Shown here piece by piece: positions 22,756 through 30,453 of a DNA stretch of 34,167 bases (position 1 is its first letter; each line of letters opens with the position of its first letter). This DNA comes from JAVBLF01 sp031553675. Lineage in GTDB: Bacteria > Bacillota > Clostridia > Christensenellales > CALWSW01. The position numbers were made by a program, and so were the translations under genes. The notes under the pieces are model-generated. The model searched no databases. It saw nothing but the letters and a program-made list of their open reading frames with translations, and was not told the DNA's origin. Where the stretch lies: positions 1 to 34,167 of the forward strand of contig JAVBLF010000097.1 in the NCBI GenBank assembly GCA_031553675.1, read 5' to 3'.

Positions 22756-23355
22756 GTGTTTCGAATTGGACTGACGGGCTCGATCGCGGCGGGAAAGTCG
22801 TTGGTGGCCGCTTTGCTGCGCGAAGAAGGCGTGCCGGTGATCGATGCCGACGCGATCTCGCGCGCGATCACGGCGCCGGGACAAATGGGCGCGATCGCGA
22901 TCGCGCGGCATTTCGGTGCGGCCGTGATGCGCGCTGACGCTTCGATCGACCGCGCGGCGCTGGCAAAGATCGTCTTTGCGGACGACGAAGCCCGCCACGC
23001 ACTCGAAGGGCTGCTGCATCCTCTCATCCTGCAAAAACTGCGCACCTGGATGGATGGACTCGAAGAAGAGGGCTGTCCGGTCGCGGTCGTCGATGCGGCG
23101 CTTCTGATCGAATCGGGCTTTTACCGCGAATTCGACCGGGTGTGGCTGGTCTTGTGCGACGATGAAACCCGGCTCAAAAGGCTGATGAAACGCGATGCGT
23201 TGACCCGGGAAGAAGCGACGCTTCGCATGCAAAGCCAAATGCCGCAGGAGGAGAAACGGCGCTATGCCGACGACTTGATCGACAACGGCGGCAGCCCGAC
23301 CGACACACAGAGACAGGTGCAGGCGCTCTTGCGCGCCTTGGAGGTATTGGGGTGA
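22756..23355 (+). CDS. coaE: Dephospho-CoA kinase
   Basis: A 199-residue cytoplasmic kinase for the last step of coenzyme A synthesis, phosphorylating the 3'-OH of the ribose. The P-loop reads GLTGSIAAGKS near the N-terminus, IDADAISRAI is the substrate-binding DAD motif, and the lid has RLKRLMKRD. LLHPLILQKLR and VDAALLIESGF are other typical blocks. The GTG start follows GAGGAGG at a 4-nt spacing. The gene lies after polA, a frequent order in Bacillota. A TATAAT at 22728-22733 lacks a good -35. Its TGA overlaps the next gene's GTG. Confidence 0.95.
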   Translation: MFRIGLTGSIAAGKSLVAALLREEGVPVIDADAISRAITAPGQMGAIAIARHFGAAVMRADASIDRAALAKIVFADDEARHALEGLLHPLILQKLRTWMDGLEEEGCPVAVVDAALLIESGFYREFDRVWLVLCDDETRLKRLMKRDALTREEATLRMQSQMPQEEKRRYADDLIDNGGSPTDTQRQVQALLRALEVLG

Positions 23356-23930
23356 AGGCGGAGAAACGCACGGTCATTCGCTTGGTTTGCGCCGCGATCG
23401 CGCTGCCACTCGTCGCCATCCTGGCGCTACAGCTCAATCGCGCCATCGAGAAAAAGACCTACCGGCTCGATTATCTGACGCTGATCCGGCGCTATGCGGC
23501 CGAATACGAGCTCGACCCGTATGCAGTTGCCGCGATCGTTCACTGTGAAAGCGGTAACAGGGCCGACGTCGTCTCCAGCGCGGGCGCGATCGGCCTGATG
23601 CAACTCATGCCCGATACCGGTGAATGGATCGCGGGAAAGCTGAGCGTCGCAGACTACGACGTCGATATGCTCAAGCAGCCCGAAACAAACATTCGCTTCG
23701 GTTGCTGGTATCTCCATTTTCTGTATGAACGTTTCGAGTCGAATGATACGGTGTACGCCGCCTACAACGCGGGGCACAACCGCGTGAAAAACTGGCTCGA
23801 CGACAACGCCTACAGTGCGGATGGCGCGACCCTCTCCGACGTGCCCTATCCGCAGACAAAAGATTACGTGGAAAAAGTGCAAAGAGCTTATGATACATAC
23901 AAGAAACTCTACCCCGACGCCTTCGCATGA
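23352..23930 (+). CDS. Membrane-anchored SLT-family lytic transglycosylase
   Basis: A 192-residue protein with an N-terminal membrane helix (about 9-28) and an extracytoplasmic lysozyme-like domain. The catalytic glutamate is E66 in HCESGNR, followed by SAGAIGLMQLMPDTGEW, the SLT signature. NIRFGCWYLHFLYERF and VYAAYNAGHNRVKNWL are the other conserved blocks. Lytic transglycosylases cleave peptidoglycan glycan strands with anhydro-MurNAc formation. The GTG start overlaps the coaE stop as GTGA. The coaE-slt order is common in Clostridia. Its C-terminal 41 bases overlap the start of the next gene. Confidence 0.93.
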   Translation: MKAEKRTVIRLVCAAIALPLVAILALQLNRAIEKKTYRLDYLTLIRRYAAEYELDPYAVAAIVHCESGNRADVVSSAGAIGLMQLMPDTGEWIAGKLSVADYDVDMLKQPETNIRFGCWYLHFLYERFESNDTVYAAYNAGHNRVKNWLDDNAYSADGATLSDVPYPQTKDYVEKVQRAYDTYKKLYPDAFA

Positions 23931-26073
23931 GCCCCCCCGCGCGAAACGATGGACGATTCGCGCGCTTTCGATTGCACTCGCCGGACTCTTGGCGGCATGC
24001 GGCGGAAGGGGAACCGAAGTCCACACGCAGACGCCGACCGTGACGCAGGCGCCCGAAGTCGCGCCCGGCGTCGAAGCCGACACCCCCCAGGCCGGAGGAG
24101 AGCTCCGCATTTACGTCCCGCGCAACACGAGTTCCCTCGACCCACTCCGCGGCAGCCGTGTCGAGGTGGGCGCCATGCTCTCCCTCGTCTACGAAAAGCT
24201 GATCCGGCTGGACGGCAACCTGCGTTTGGCCCCTGCTTTGGCCGAGAGCTGGGAGCCGATCGACGCGAGCGGCAAGGCTTGGAAAATTTCGCTCCGAAAG
24301 GGCGCGACCTGGCAGCCGACGGGCGAACCCTTTACGGCGGCGGATGTGCTTTACACCTACGGGCTGCTCAAAAGCGAGGCCTATGAGTATTCGCCCTACG
24401 CCTATCACCTCGATTGGATCGAATCGCTCACCGCGCTCGATGATTCGACCCTCATGCTGCGCGCAGTGCACCCCGGCGCACAGGCGCTGCACGCGCTGAC
24501 CTTTCCCGTCGTGTCGAAACGGCACTTCGCTTACGGAAAGCAGCCGATCGGGACCGGCCCCTACATCATGGACAAGGCGGAACGGTCGATCGGGTTTCAC
24601 TTTACCGTCAACAGCCTTTGGTGGCGCACGCCGCCCCACATCGAGAGCGTCACGGCGATCTGCGTCAACGACAGCATTTCGGCGCTGACCGACCTGCAAG
24701 ACGGTTTGCTCAACTACTTGCCGATCCGTGCGGCGACGGGCGCAAGCTTCCGCGAAATGGGCGATGTCGGCGTACTGCAATCGCGCACCCGACAGAGCGA
24801 GGCGCTCTTGATCAACCACGCCAACATAGCGCTGCGCGACGTCAACGTCCGCAAAGCGATCGCCTACGCGATCGACCGCAAAGGGATCATCACCAAGGCC
24901 TACTTGGGACGCGCGTTTGCGACCGACGTTCCGATCTCGCCGTCGAGCTGGCTCTACGCGGCGGAACTGGCCAGCTACGACTACAACCCGGAGCTGGCGC
25001 GCGACATGCTCGCCCAGGCGGGGTGGGTCGATCTCGATGCCGACGGCGTCGCCGACAAGCAGACCGCAGATGGCGAGTTCACGACCTTGAAACTGACGCT
25101 GCTCGTCAACGACACCCCCGAGAGCGCTTACCGCAAAGACGTCGCCAACCAGATTCGGCAGGACTTGCTTGAAATCGGCATCGACGCGAGCATCGTGGCC
25201 GCGCGATGGTCGGGCGAAGACGACGAATACAGCCCCATGCTCGAGACACACAGCTTCGATCTGGCGCTAGCCGGCTTCAATATGGACCCCTGTCCCGACC
25301 TGACCGACTTCGTTGGGACGGGCGGGAGCCGCAATTACGGCCAGTATTCGAACGCCGAAATGGATGCCTTGCTCGACGATTTTCGTTCCGCCACCGCGGA
25401 AAACGACATCGTCAGCCGCTCGCGGGCGGTGCAGCAGCATTTCGTCGACGAAGTGCCGTATGTGCATCTGTATTTTGTCGACGCGTCGATCGTCTACAAC
25501 AACCATTTGAAATTCCCCAGCGACATCATGGCCGACATCAACGACGAATCGCCCTACGCCGGGATCGAAAAATGGTACTTCGACGCGCCGGGACGACAGA
25601 GCTTCGCGCCCATCGACCTCGAGCTGGAGGCGAAATGGTCGCAGTTCGACAAGAACGGCGTCCTGGAGGACGTGCCGGAAGAAGGTATGGAAGCGGGCAC
25701 TTCGCCGAGCGCCACGCCGACCGCGACGCCCAGCCCCACCGATGACGCAGCCGAAACGGACACCCAGACCGAAAAGCCCCGCTCCGATACGCCGCGGCCG
25801 ACCGAGCGCGCTTCCACGCCGAAGCCGACGCAAAAACCGGCCGAAAAGCCGCAATCGACCCCCAAACCGACGCAAAAACCGACCCCCAAACCGACAAAGG
25901 CGCCCGAAGAGGAACCGGAGGACATTCCGGAAGAGGGCGGACGCCCGACGAAGAAACCCACCAAGACGCCCGAGCCCGAATCGAAGCCGAAGAAGACGCC
26001 CCAACCGGAAAGCGTGCCGGAAGAGCGGCCGACCAAGGCACCGCTCGAGCCGGGCGAAGATCAGATTCTGTAG
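23890..26073 (+). CDS. Oligopeptide-type ABC substrate-binding lipoprotein with a long C-terminal PT-rich tail
   Basis: A 727-residue lipoprotein of solute-binding family 5 (OppA/DppA-like). A lipoprotein signal sits at residues 17-37 (basic RAKR, hydrophobic helix, LAAC with C37). The binding domain (about 65-590) includes SLDPLRGSRVEVGAMLSLVY, ALAESWEPIDASGKAWKISL, FTAADVLYTY, and VNVRKAIAYAIDRKGI. From about residue 595 the protein turns into a Pro/Thr/Lys/Glu-rich tail to the end with repeats such as PKPTQKPTPKPTKAPEEEPE. No permease or ATPase gene is near, so it is an orphan. The ATG at 23890 overlaps the previous gene and has only a weak ribosome site. It precedes lspA by 24 nt, whose product should process it. 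Confidence 0.85.
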   Translation: MIHTRNSTPTPSHEPPRAKRWTIRALSIALAGLLAACGGRGTEVHTQTPTVTQAPEVAPGVEADTPQAGGELRIYVPRNTSSLDPLRGSRVEVGAMLSLVYEKLIRLDGNLRLAPALAESWEPIDASGKAWKISLRKGATWQPTGEPFTAADVLYTYGLLKSEAYEYSPYAYHLDWIESLTALDDSTLMLRAVHPGAQALHALTFPVVSKRHFAYGKQPIGTGPYIMDKAERSIGFHFTVNSLWWRTPPHIESVTAICVNDSISALTDLQDGLLNYLPIRAATGASFREMGDVGVLQSRTRQSEALLINHANIALRDVNVRKAIAYAIDRKGIITKAYLGRAFATDVPISPSSWLYAAELASYDYNPELARDMLAQAGWVDLDADGVADKQTADGEFTTLKLTLLVNDTPESAYRKDVANQIRQDLLEIGIDASIVAARWSGEDDEYSPMLETHSFDLALAGFNMDPCPDLTDFVGTGGSRNYGQYSNAEMDALLDDFRSATAENDIVSRSRAVQQHFVDEVPYVHLYFVDASIVYNNHLKFPSDIMADINDESPYAGIEKWYFDAPGRQSFAPIDLELEAKWSQFDKNGVLEDVPEEGMEAGTSPSATPTATPSPTDDAAETDTQTEKPRSDTPRPTERASTPKPTQKPAEKPQSTPKPTQKPTPKPTKAPEEEPEDIPEEGGRPTKKPTKTPEPESKPKKTPQPESVPEERPTKAPLEPGEDQIL

Positions 26074-26097
26074 TTTGCCGCATGGGAGAATGAACGA

Positions 26098-26619
26098 ATG
26101 CTCGAAACGATCTTGTTTGTTGTTTGCCTCGCCGCCGACCAGTGGACGAAACATTGGGCGGCGACGACGCTTCCGGCGCTTCCGGGCGGCACGATGCCGA
26201 TCATCCCCAATGTGCTGCACTTGACTTACATCGAAAACACAGGGGCAGCCTTTGGGATCCTGCAAAACCAGCGTCCCTTCTTCATCGCGATCACCTGTCT
26301 GGCGATGCTCGCGATCGTGGGGTTCTGGTTCGTCAAGCGAAAGTCGCTGGGAACCTGGATGCGTGTGGCGCTCGCGTTCATGTTGACGGGCGCGCTCGGC
26401 AATTTCGCCGATCGCCTGCGCCTTCACTACGTGCGCGATTTTGTGGACTTCCGCCTGATCAACTTCGCGGTGTTCAACGTGGCCGACGCCTGCCTGACGA
26501 CCGCGGTGATCATGGTGGCGATCTACGTGTTTTTCCTGGAATCAAAGGAGAAAAAGGCAATGCCGCATCCCCACGGCGAAACGCCGGGATCGGAAAAGGA
26601 AGCGGCACCAGAGCGTTGA
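26098..26619 (+). CDS. lspA: Lipoprotein signal peptidase II, canonical
   Basis: A 173-residue, four-helix membrane aspartyl protease that removes signal peptides from lipidated prolipoproteins. All family motifs are intact: D14 and K18 in ADQWTKHW, the ENTGAAFG loop at 46-53, GNFADR with catalytic D105 and R106, and FNVADA with catalytic D130. A hydrophilic tail of about 20 residues follows the last helix. The ATG at 26098 follows GGGAG. This is the first of three consecutive lspA-family genes and the only one with both catalytic aspartates. Confidence 0.95.
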   Translation: MLETILFVVCLAADQWTKHWAATTLPALPGGTMPIIPNVLHLTYIENTGAAFGILQNQRPFFIAITCLAMLAIVGFWFVKRKSLGTWMRVALAFMLTGALGNFADRLRLHYVRDFVDFRLINFAVFNVADACLTTAVIMVAIYVFFLESKEKKAMPHPHGETPGSEKEAAPER

Positions 26620-26621
26620 GG

Positions 26622-26639
26622 AACGCTCATTTGGGCGTT
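26622..26639 (+). other. Small hairpin between lspA and the second lspA-like gene
   Basis: AACGCTC (26622-26628) and GGGCGTT (26633-26639) pair over a 4-nt ATTT loop with one T-G wobble. There is only a TTT after it, so strong termination is unlikely. It may adjust relative expression or be incidental. Confidence 0.3.
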
Positions 26640-26664
26640 TCGCACGGCGGGAAAGGAGGGGCGA

Positions 26665-27474
26665 ATGCTCGAACTCATTGTCTTTGTGTTGGCATTCGGC
26701 GCGGATTGGCTGGTCAAACACTGGTCGATGCAGGTCTTGTCGAAGATGCCGGGCGCGTCGGTCGAGCTGATCAAAGGGGTCTTCTGGCTGCAATATGCCG
26801 AGAACGACGGCCGCGATGTCTCGTGGATACGCGATCCCCGCAACCCCTACATGATCGCGTTTCGCGTCTTCCTGATCGCGCTGATACTCATCCTCCTGAT
26901 CCGTTACCGCAAAAAGGTGCTCAAACCGATCACGCGCGTGGGCTTGGTGCTCTTTTTGGCCGGCATGATCGGCAACCAGGTCAATTACCTCGTGATGGGC
27001 TTTGTGCCCGACATGTTTGCGATCGCGCCCATCGCGGCGATCTTCAACGTAGCGGACGTACTCGTCGTCATTTCGATGTGCATCCTCTTCCTGCGCTTCG
27101 CGTTTTTCGAGGGGCAGATCTTCGTCAACTGGATGATCGACAACATGAAACCGCCCGAACACCGCAAACGCCGCCGACGGAGCCAAAGCCAAAAAGCGCT
27201 GCCCGCGCCCAAAGCCTGGACCGACAGCGACCCGCTTCCCAATCGCGTTGTGCCGCCGGGGCATCGCTTTGCCGACATACCGGAGGAAGCGTCGACGGAG
27301 AATCGGCCGCACACAGTCGCTGCCGCCCCCGCGCCCGAAACGGCCCAGCGGGAACCCGACCCGAAGCCCCGCAGCGCGAAACCGCGCATGGAACCACAGC
27401 CCCGACGCAACGGCGACGTCGCGCTTCCGCCAGGCTGGCCCTCGCATTTTCCACCGCCTCGGGGTGAATACTGA
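26665..27474 (+). CDS. LspA paralogue with a catalytic Asp changed to Asn and a long basic tail
   Basis: A 269-residue protein. Its first 160 residues align with LspA helix for helix: D14 and K18 (ADWLVKHW) and N47 and G49 (YAENDG) fall at the same positions as in the canonical copy. The first catalytic Asp motif GNxxDR is replaced by GNQVNY (N107, Y108), while the second, FNVADV with D131, is kept. The GAAF part of the substrate loop is also lost. Activity as a two-aspartate protease is therefore unlikely. Residues 165-269 form a Pro/Arg-rich, probably cytoplasmic tail beginning near EHRKRRRRSQ. The ATG has AAAGGAGGGG 3 nt upstream. Function is unknown. Confidence 0.8.
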   Translation: MLELIVFVLAFGADWLVKHWSMQVLSKMPGASVELIKGVFWLQYAENDGRDVSWIRDPRNPYMIAFRVFLIALILILLIRYRKKVLKPITRVGLVLFLAGMIGNQVNYLVMGFVPDMFAIAPIAAIFNVADVLVVISMCILFLRFAFFEGQIFVNWMIDNMKPPEHRKRRRRSQSQKALPAPKAWTDSDPLPNRVVPPGHRFADIPEEASTENRPHTVAAAPAPETAQREPDPKPRSAKPRMEPQPRRNGDVALPPGWPSHFPPPRGEY

Positions 27475-27499
27475 ATCCGTATGGACAAAGGAGTCTCGT

Positions 27500-28030
27500 T
27501 TGTTTGAACTGATCGTGTTTGTTTTGGCGCTCGGATCGGACTGGCTGATCAAGTCCTGGTCGATGCGCGTGTTGGCCGAGCTGCCCGGACAAAGCATGAC
27601 GCTGATACCGGGGGTCTTCTGGTTGCAGTATGCCGAAAACAACGGCATGGGCAATGGCGCGCTTCGCAACCGCTCCTGGTACAACACAGCGATCAAGATC
27701 GTCGTATTGATCGTGATCGCCTACTTGCTGCTTCGCCACCGGAAAAAGCTGAGCGGTCTGACCCGCTTTGCTATGATGGTCTATGCGGGGGGCCTGCTCG
27801 GAAACCAGCTCAATTACTGGATACTCAATTTCGTGCCCGATATGTTCGTGATCGCGCCGCTGCCCCGCCACGTCTTTAACCTCGCCGACGTTTATATCCT
27901 GGTCGCCCTCACGATCCTGATCGCGCGCCTTCTCTTTTTCGAAGGTGAATCGCTGACCGGCCACCTGGGAGGGCAGATGGGCGCACATCGCGAGGCGGGG
28001 CGCTTGGACGGCGGCGAACCGGAGGAGTGA
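27500..28030 (+). CDS. Second LspA-like paralogue with the same Asp-to-Asn change, TTG start
   Basis: A 176-residue four-helix membrane protein, closely related to the preceding paralogue. Both share FWLQYAEN, GNQxNY, FVPDMF and FNxADV. D14, K18, N47 and G49 are conserved, N105-Y106 replace the catalytic DR, and D130 is kept. It has a short tail instead of the basic extension. The start is a TTG at 27500 with AAAGGAG 6 nt upstream. It gives MFELIVFVLALGSDWL, in register with MLELIVFVLAFGADWL of the paralogue; no ATG or GTG fits. It overlaps the rluD region, with the stop 2 nt before the rluD ATG. It may be a degenerate peptidase, a substrate-binding partner or an accessory factor. Confidence 0.78.
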   Translation: MFELIVFVLALGSDWLIKSWSMRVLAELPGQSMTLIPGVFWLQYAENNGMGNGALRNRSWYNTAIKIVVLIVIAYLLLRHRKKLSGLTRFAMMVYAGGLLGNQLNYWILNFVPDMFVIAPLPRHVFNLADVYILVALTILIARLLFFEGESLTGHLGGQMGAHREAGRLDGGEPEE

Positions 28031-28032
28031 CG

Positions 28033-29019
28033 ATGGAAGGCAGGGACCTGGCGTGCGGCATCGACGATGTGCCGCCGCTTTTGTATGATGTGGGGCCGGA
28101 GGGTGCGGGCGTGAGGCTCGACGTCTTCTTGGCGGGCGAAAACCACACGTGGACGCGCTCTTTCGTGGCGAACCAGATCGCGGCGGGGCGCGTGGCGGTC
28201 AACGGACGCTCCGCGAGCAAGGCGGGCGCCAAGCTCAAGGCAGGCGACACCGTCGAAGTCGAATGCCCCCCCATCGCGGCGACCGAACTCGTCGCGGAGG
28301 ACATCCCCATCCGCTTCGTCTACCAGGACGCCGACATCGCCGTGATCGACAAGCCACAAGGCATGGTCGTCCACCCAGCGCCGGGACATGTACGAGGGAC
28401 GCTCGTCAATGCGCTTCTCTATCACGTCGAAGACCTGGCCGGGATCGGCGGCGAGATGCGCCCCGGGATCGTTCACCGCATCGACAAGGACACGACAGGT
28501 CTTCTCGTCGTCGCGAAGAACGACTTCGCCCACCGCAGCCTCTGCGACCAAATCGCGTCCAAAACGGCCAAGCGCCTCTATTGGGCGATCGTCGAGAACA
28601 ACGTCAAAGAGGACGCGGGCAGCGTCGATGCGCCGATCGCGCGCAGCCGCCGCGATCGCAAAAAAATGGCCGTCGCCCCCGAAGGGCGTCCGGCGCTGAC
28701 GCACTACCGCGTTCTGGAACGTTTTGGCGCGTTTACCTGGCTCGAATGCGCGCTCGAAACGGGGCGCACCCACCAGATCCGCGTCCACATGGCGCACATT
28801 GGGAAGCCGGTCGCGGGCGATCCGGTCTATGGATCCGCGAAAAATCCGTTGGGGGTGCAGGGCGGGCAAGCCTTGCATGCGGTCGCGCTCACGCTTGCGC
28901 ACCCGCGAAGTGGCGAAGTGATGCGCTTTGCCGCACCGCCGCACGCGCACTTTCTGGATGCGCTCAAACGCCTCGGCGCAAGCGATTGGCGGACGCGATT
29001 CGATGAAATGTCGCCGTGA
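28033..29019 (+). CDS. rluD: RluD-family 23S rRNA pseudouridine synthase
   Basis: A 328-residue cytoplasmic enzyme that isomerises uridines in large-subunit rRNA. An S4 RNA-binding domain occupies about 25-85 (RLDVFLAGE...RVAVNGRSASKAGAKLKAGD). The catalytic domain has HRIDKDTTG with the catalytic D151, preceded by IDKPQGMVVHPAPGH and followed by ETGRTHQIRVHMAHIGKPV. The ATG at 28033 is preferred because GGAGG lies 7 nt upstream; a GTG at 28027 is too close to that site. The lspA-rluD order is a classical Bacillota arrangement, which supports shared transcription. Its 3' end overlaps the convergent yfcE by 56 bp. Confidence 0.93.
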   Translation: MEGRDLACGIDDVPPLLYDVGPEGAGVRLDVFLAGENHTWTRSFVANQIAAGRVAVNGRSASKAGAKLKAGDTVEVECPPIAATELVAEDIPIRFVYQDADIAVIDKPQGMVVHPAPGHVRGTLVNALLYHVEDLAGIGGEMRPGIVHRIDKDTTGLLVVAKNDFAHRSLCDQIASKTAKRLYWAIVENNVKEDAGSVDAPIARSRRDRKKMAVAPEGRPALTHYRVLERFGAFTWLECALETGRTHQIRVHMAHIGKPVAGDPVYGSAKNPLGVQGGQALHAVALTLAHPRSGEVMRFAAPPHAHFLDALKRLGASDWRTRFDEMSP

Positions 29020-29542
29020 CGACCGGCGCCGCATCCATCTTCTGCACGATTTGGAGCACGGCAAAACTTCCGCCGCATCCGTCGCGCGGGATGGAAACGC
29101 TCCCCGGGTTCACGATCGGCACGCCGAAATCCAGGCTGTATTGCACGGCATGGGTGTGCCCGAACAGCGCCATGTGCGCGCAGAGTTCCTCGGCGCGGTA
29201 GCAGAGCCGCGACAAGCGCGACGTGAAGGCGTACTGGTGCCCGTGCGACGCGTAGATGCGCGCCGAGCCAACCGAAAGAACGATCTCGTCTGGCCAAGAA
29301 CCTCGCTCGAAGTCGTTGTTCCCCCGCACGACAAAGCGCGGCAGATCGGGCCACGCGCGGGCGATCAACGCCTCATCTCGCGCATAGTCGCCGAGGTGGA
29401 TCGCAGCCGCCAAGCCACCCGGCAACGCAGCCGCCAACGCCAACGCCTGCTCGAAGCGCTTCGCATGTCCGTGGGTATCCGAGAAGACGGCGATCTGCGT
29501 CGCGCTTGTTTGTGGGGGGAGGTCGAGGAGGAGTTCTTCCAT
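28964..29542 (-). CDS. YfcE/MJ0936-family metallophosphoesterase
   Basis: A 192-residue cytoplasmic calcineurin-like phosphoesterase. All five metal-binding blocks are present: SDTHGH (D22, H24), HLGDY, RGNND, SHGHQ and FGHTH, followed by NPGSVSIPR. Members hydrolyse phosphodiesters in vitro; the cellular substrate is not established. The ATG has AAAGGAG 5 nt upstream. It lies downstream of rdgB on the same strand, a common clostridial order, but the 244-nt gap is filled with palindromes. Its 3' end overlaps the 3' end of rluD. Confidence 0.92.
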   Translation of the reverse strand: MEELLLDLPPQTSATQIAVFSDTHGHAKRFEQALALAAALPGGLAAAIHLGDYARDEALIARAWPDLPRFVVRGNNDFERGSWPDEIVLSVGSARIYASHGHQYAFTSRLSRLCYRAEELCAHMALFGHTHAVQYSLDFGVPIVNPGSVSIPRDGCGGSFAVLQIVQKMDAAPVVTATFHRIASANRLRRGV

Positions 29543-29566
29543 GGGGTCTCCTTTCGGGTTTTTTCT

Positions 29567-29590
29567 TTACTTTTCTTGAAAGAAAAGTAA
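29567..29590. repeat. AT-rich palindrome, dispersed repeat copy 2
   Basis: TTACTTTTCTT (29567-29577) and AAGAAAAGTAA (29580-29590) flank a GA centre. It matches the organisation of the element at 2205-2224 in the same orientation, with the same flanking order. It lies 25 nt upstream of the yfcE start codon on the minus strand. Confidence 0.6.
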
Positions 29591-29790
29591 CAAAAGAACT
29601 TCTGTATGCACCCCACAAATCTGCGATTTGCGGGGACCCCGCACGCCCCGGAATGGCCGCCAGACCTGGCGGCGGCCATTCCGAAAGCTGGTCAAGGAGC
29701 ATATGGGGCGGCACGCGATAATTTTGGGTAGGGATTCCAAAGGGGCTTGCCCCTTTGGTCAGGGGTTATAGGGGGATGAAATCCCCCTAT
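29591..29790. repeat. Cluster of four GC-rich palindromes between rdgB and yfcE
   Basis: After the AT-rich palindrome come four more stems. The first is CCCC-A-CAAAT/ATTTG-C-GGGG near 29611-29635. The second, near 29650-29682, has a perfect GCCGCCAG/CTGGCGGC core. The third is CCAAAGGGGC/GCCCCTTTGG at 29737-29758. The fourth is ATAGGGGGAT/ATCCCCCTAT at 29768-29790. The last includes the rdgB stop codon and may terminate rdgB transcripts or slow RNA decay, though no T run follows on the minus strand. No coding potential is visible. The cluster looks like an accumulation of repeat elements. Confidence 0.6.
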
Positions 29791-30374
29791 CGTACCCTCT
29801 CCCGCAGCATCGCGAGCGAACGCCCGCGGTGGCTGATGGCGTTTTTCTCGTCCTCGGTCAGCTCGGCGAAGGTTTGGCTGCGGTCGGGAAAGACGAAGAG
29901 CGGGTCGTAGCCGAAGCCGTTCGTGCCGCGGGGGGCGTGGCCGATGACGCCGTCACAGCTGCCGCGAACGACGAGCTCGTCCAGGCCGGGTCGGAGGAGG
30001 GCGATCGCCGAGACGAAGCGGGCGCTGCGTTCGTCGTCGGGGACGTCGGCGAGCGCTTGGAGCAGCTTTTCGTTGTTGGCTGCATCGTCGTGGCCTTCGC
30101 CAGCGTATCGAGCCGAGTACACGCCGGGTTGACCGCCGAGCGCATCGACTTCGAGGCCGGAGTCGTCCGCGAGCACGGCGCTATCGGGGCAGAGGGCGGC
30201 GATCGCGCGGGCTTTGATCAGGGCGTTGGCTTCGAACGTGTCGCCGTCTTCGACGACATCGATGTCGATGCCGGCTTCCCGAAGCGAGACGATGGGGGCA
30301 AAGAGGCCGTCGAGTATGGCTTTGATCTCGGCGATCTTGTGGGCGTTGTTCGATGCGATGATCAGCGTTTGCAT
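29787..30374 (-). CDS. rdgB: RdgB/HAM1 XTP/dITP pyrophosphatase
   Basis: A 195-residue cytoplasmic house-cleaning enzyme. It hydrolyses non-canonical purine nucleotides (dITP, XTP, ITP) to monophosphates. The N-terminal SNNAHKIAEIKAIL binds the triphosphate. VLADDSGLEVDALGG holds the metal-binding and catalytic acid residues, and GTNGFGYDPLF and ISHRGRSLAML complete the family motifs. Length is normal. The ATG has GAGAGG 8 nt upstream and a minus-strand extended -10 promoter about 30 nt before the start codon. It is divergent from rqcH and probably leads the rdgB-yfcE unit. Confidence 0.95.
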   Translation of the reverse strand: MQTLIIASNNAHKIAEIKAILDGLFAPIVSLREAGIDIDVVEDGDTFEANALIKARAIAALCPDSAVLADDSGLEVDALGGQPGVYSARYAGEGHDDAANNEKLLQALADVPDDERSARFVSAIALLRPGLDELVVRGSCDGVIGHAPRGTNGFGYDPLFVFPDRSQTFAELTEDEKNAISHRGRSLAMLRERVR

Positions 30375-30410
30375 GGGTTCATCCTCTCTGTCGCGGCTTT
30401 CTTATCCAAC

Positions 30411-30419
30411 AGTGTAGCA
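30411..30419 (-). promoter_or_regulatory. Extended -10 promoter for rdgB
   Basis: The minus strand reads TGCTACACT, a TGn-extended -10 with four of six consensus bases. The -35 region (TTTCAA) is poor. The predicted start near 30404 leaves a 30-nt leader. Confidence 0.45.
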
Positions 30420-30453
30420 CAAGCTTTGCCGATTTGAAATTGTGGAGTTTTGT

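Noticed and set aside
25267..26427. A 386-codon minus-strand frame opposite the binding-protein tail and lspA
   Set aside because: Its Phe/Gly/Arg-rich repeats are the reverse reading of the Pro/Thr/Lys tail. There is no start signal or known family.
26665..28030. The two lspA-like genes as sequencing duplicates or frameshifted fragments of lspA
   Set aside because: Both are full-length, differ in sequence throughout from lspA and from each other, and each has its own ribosome site.
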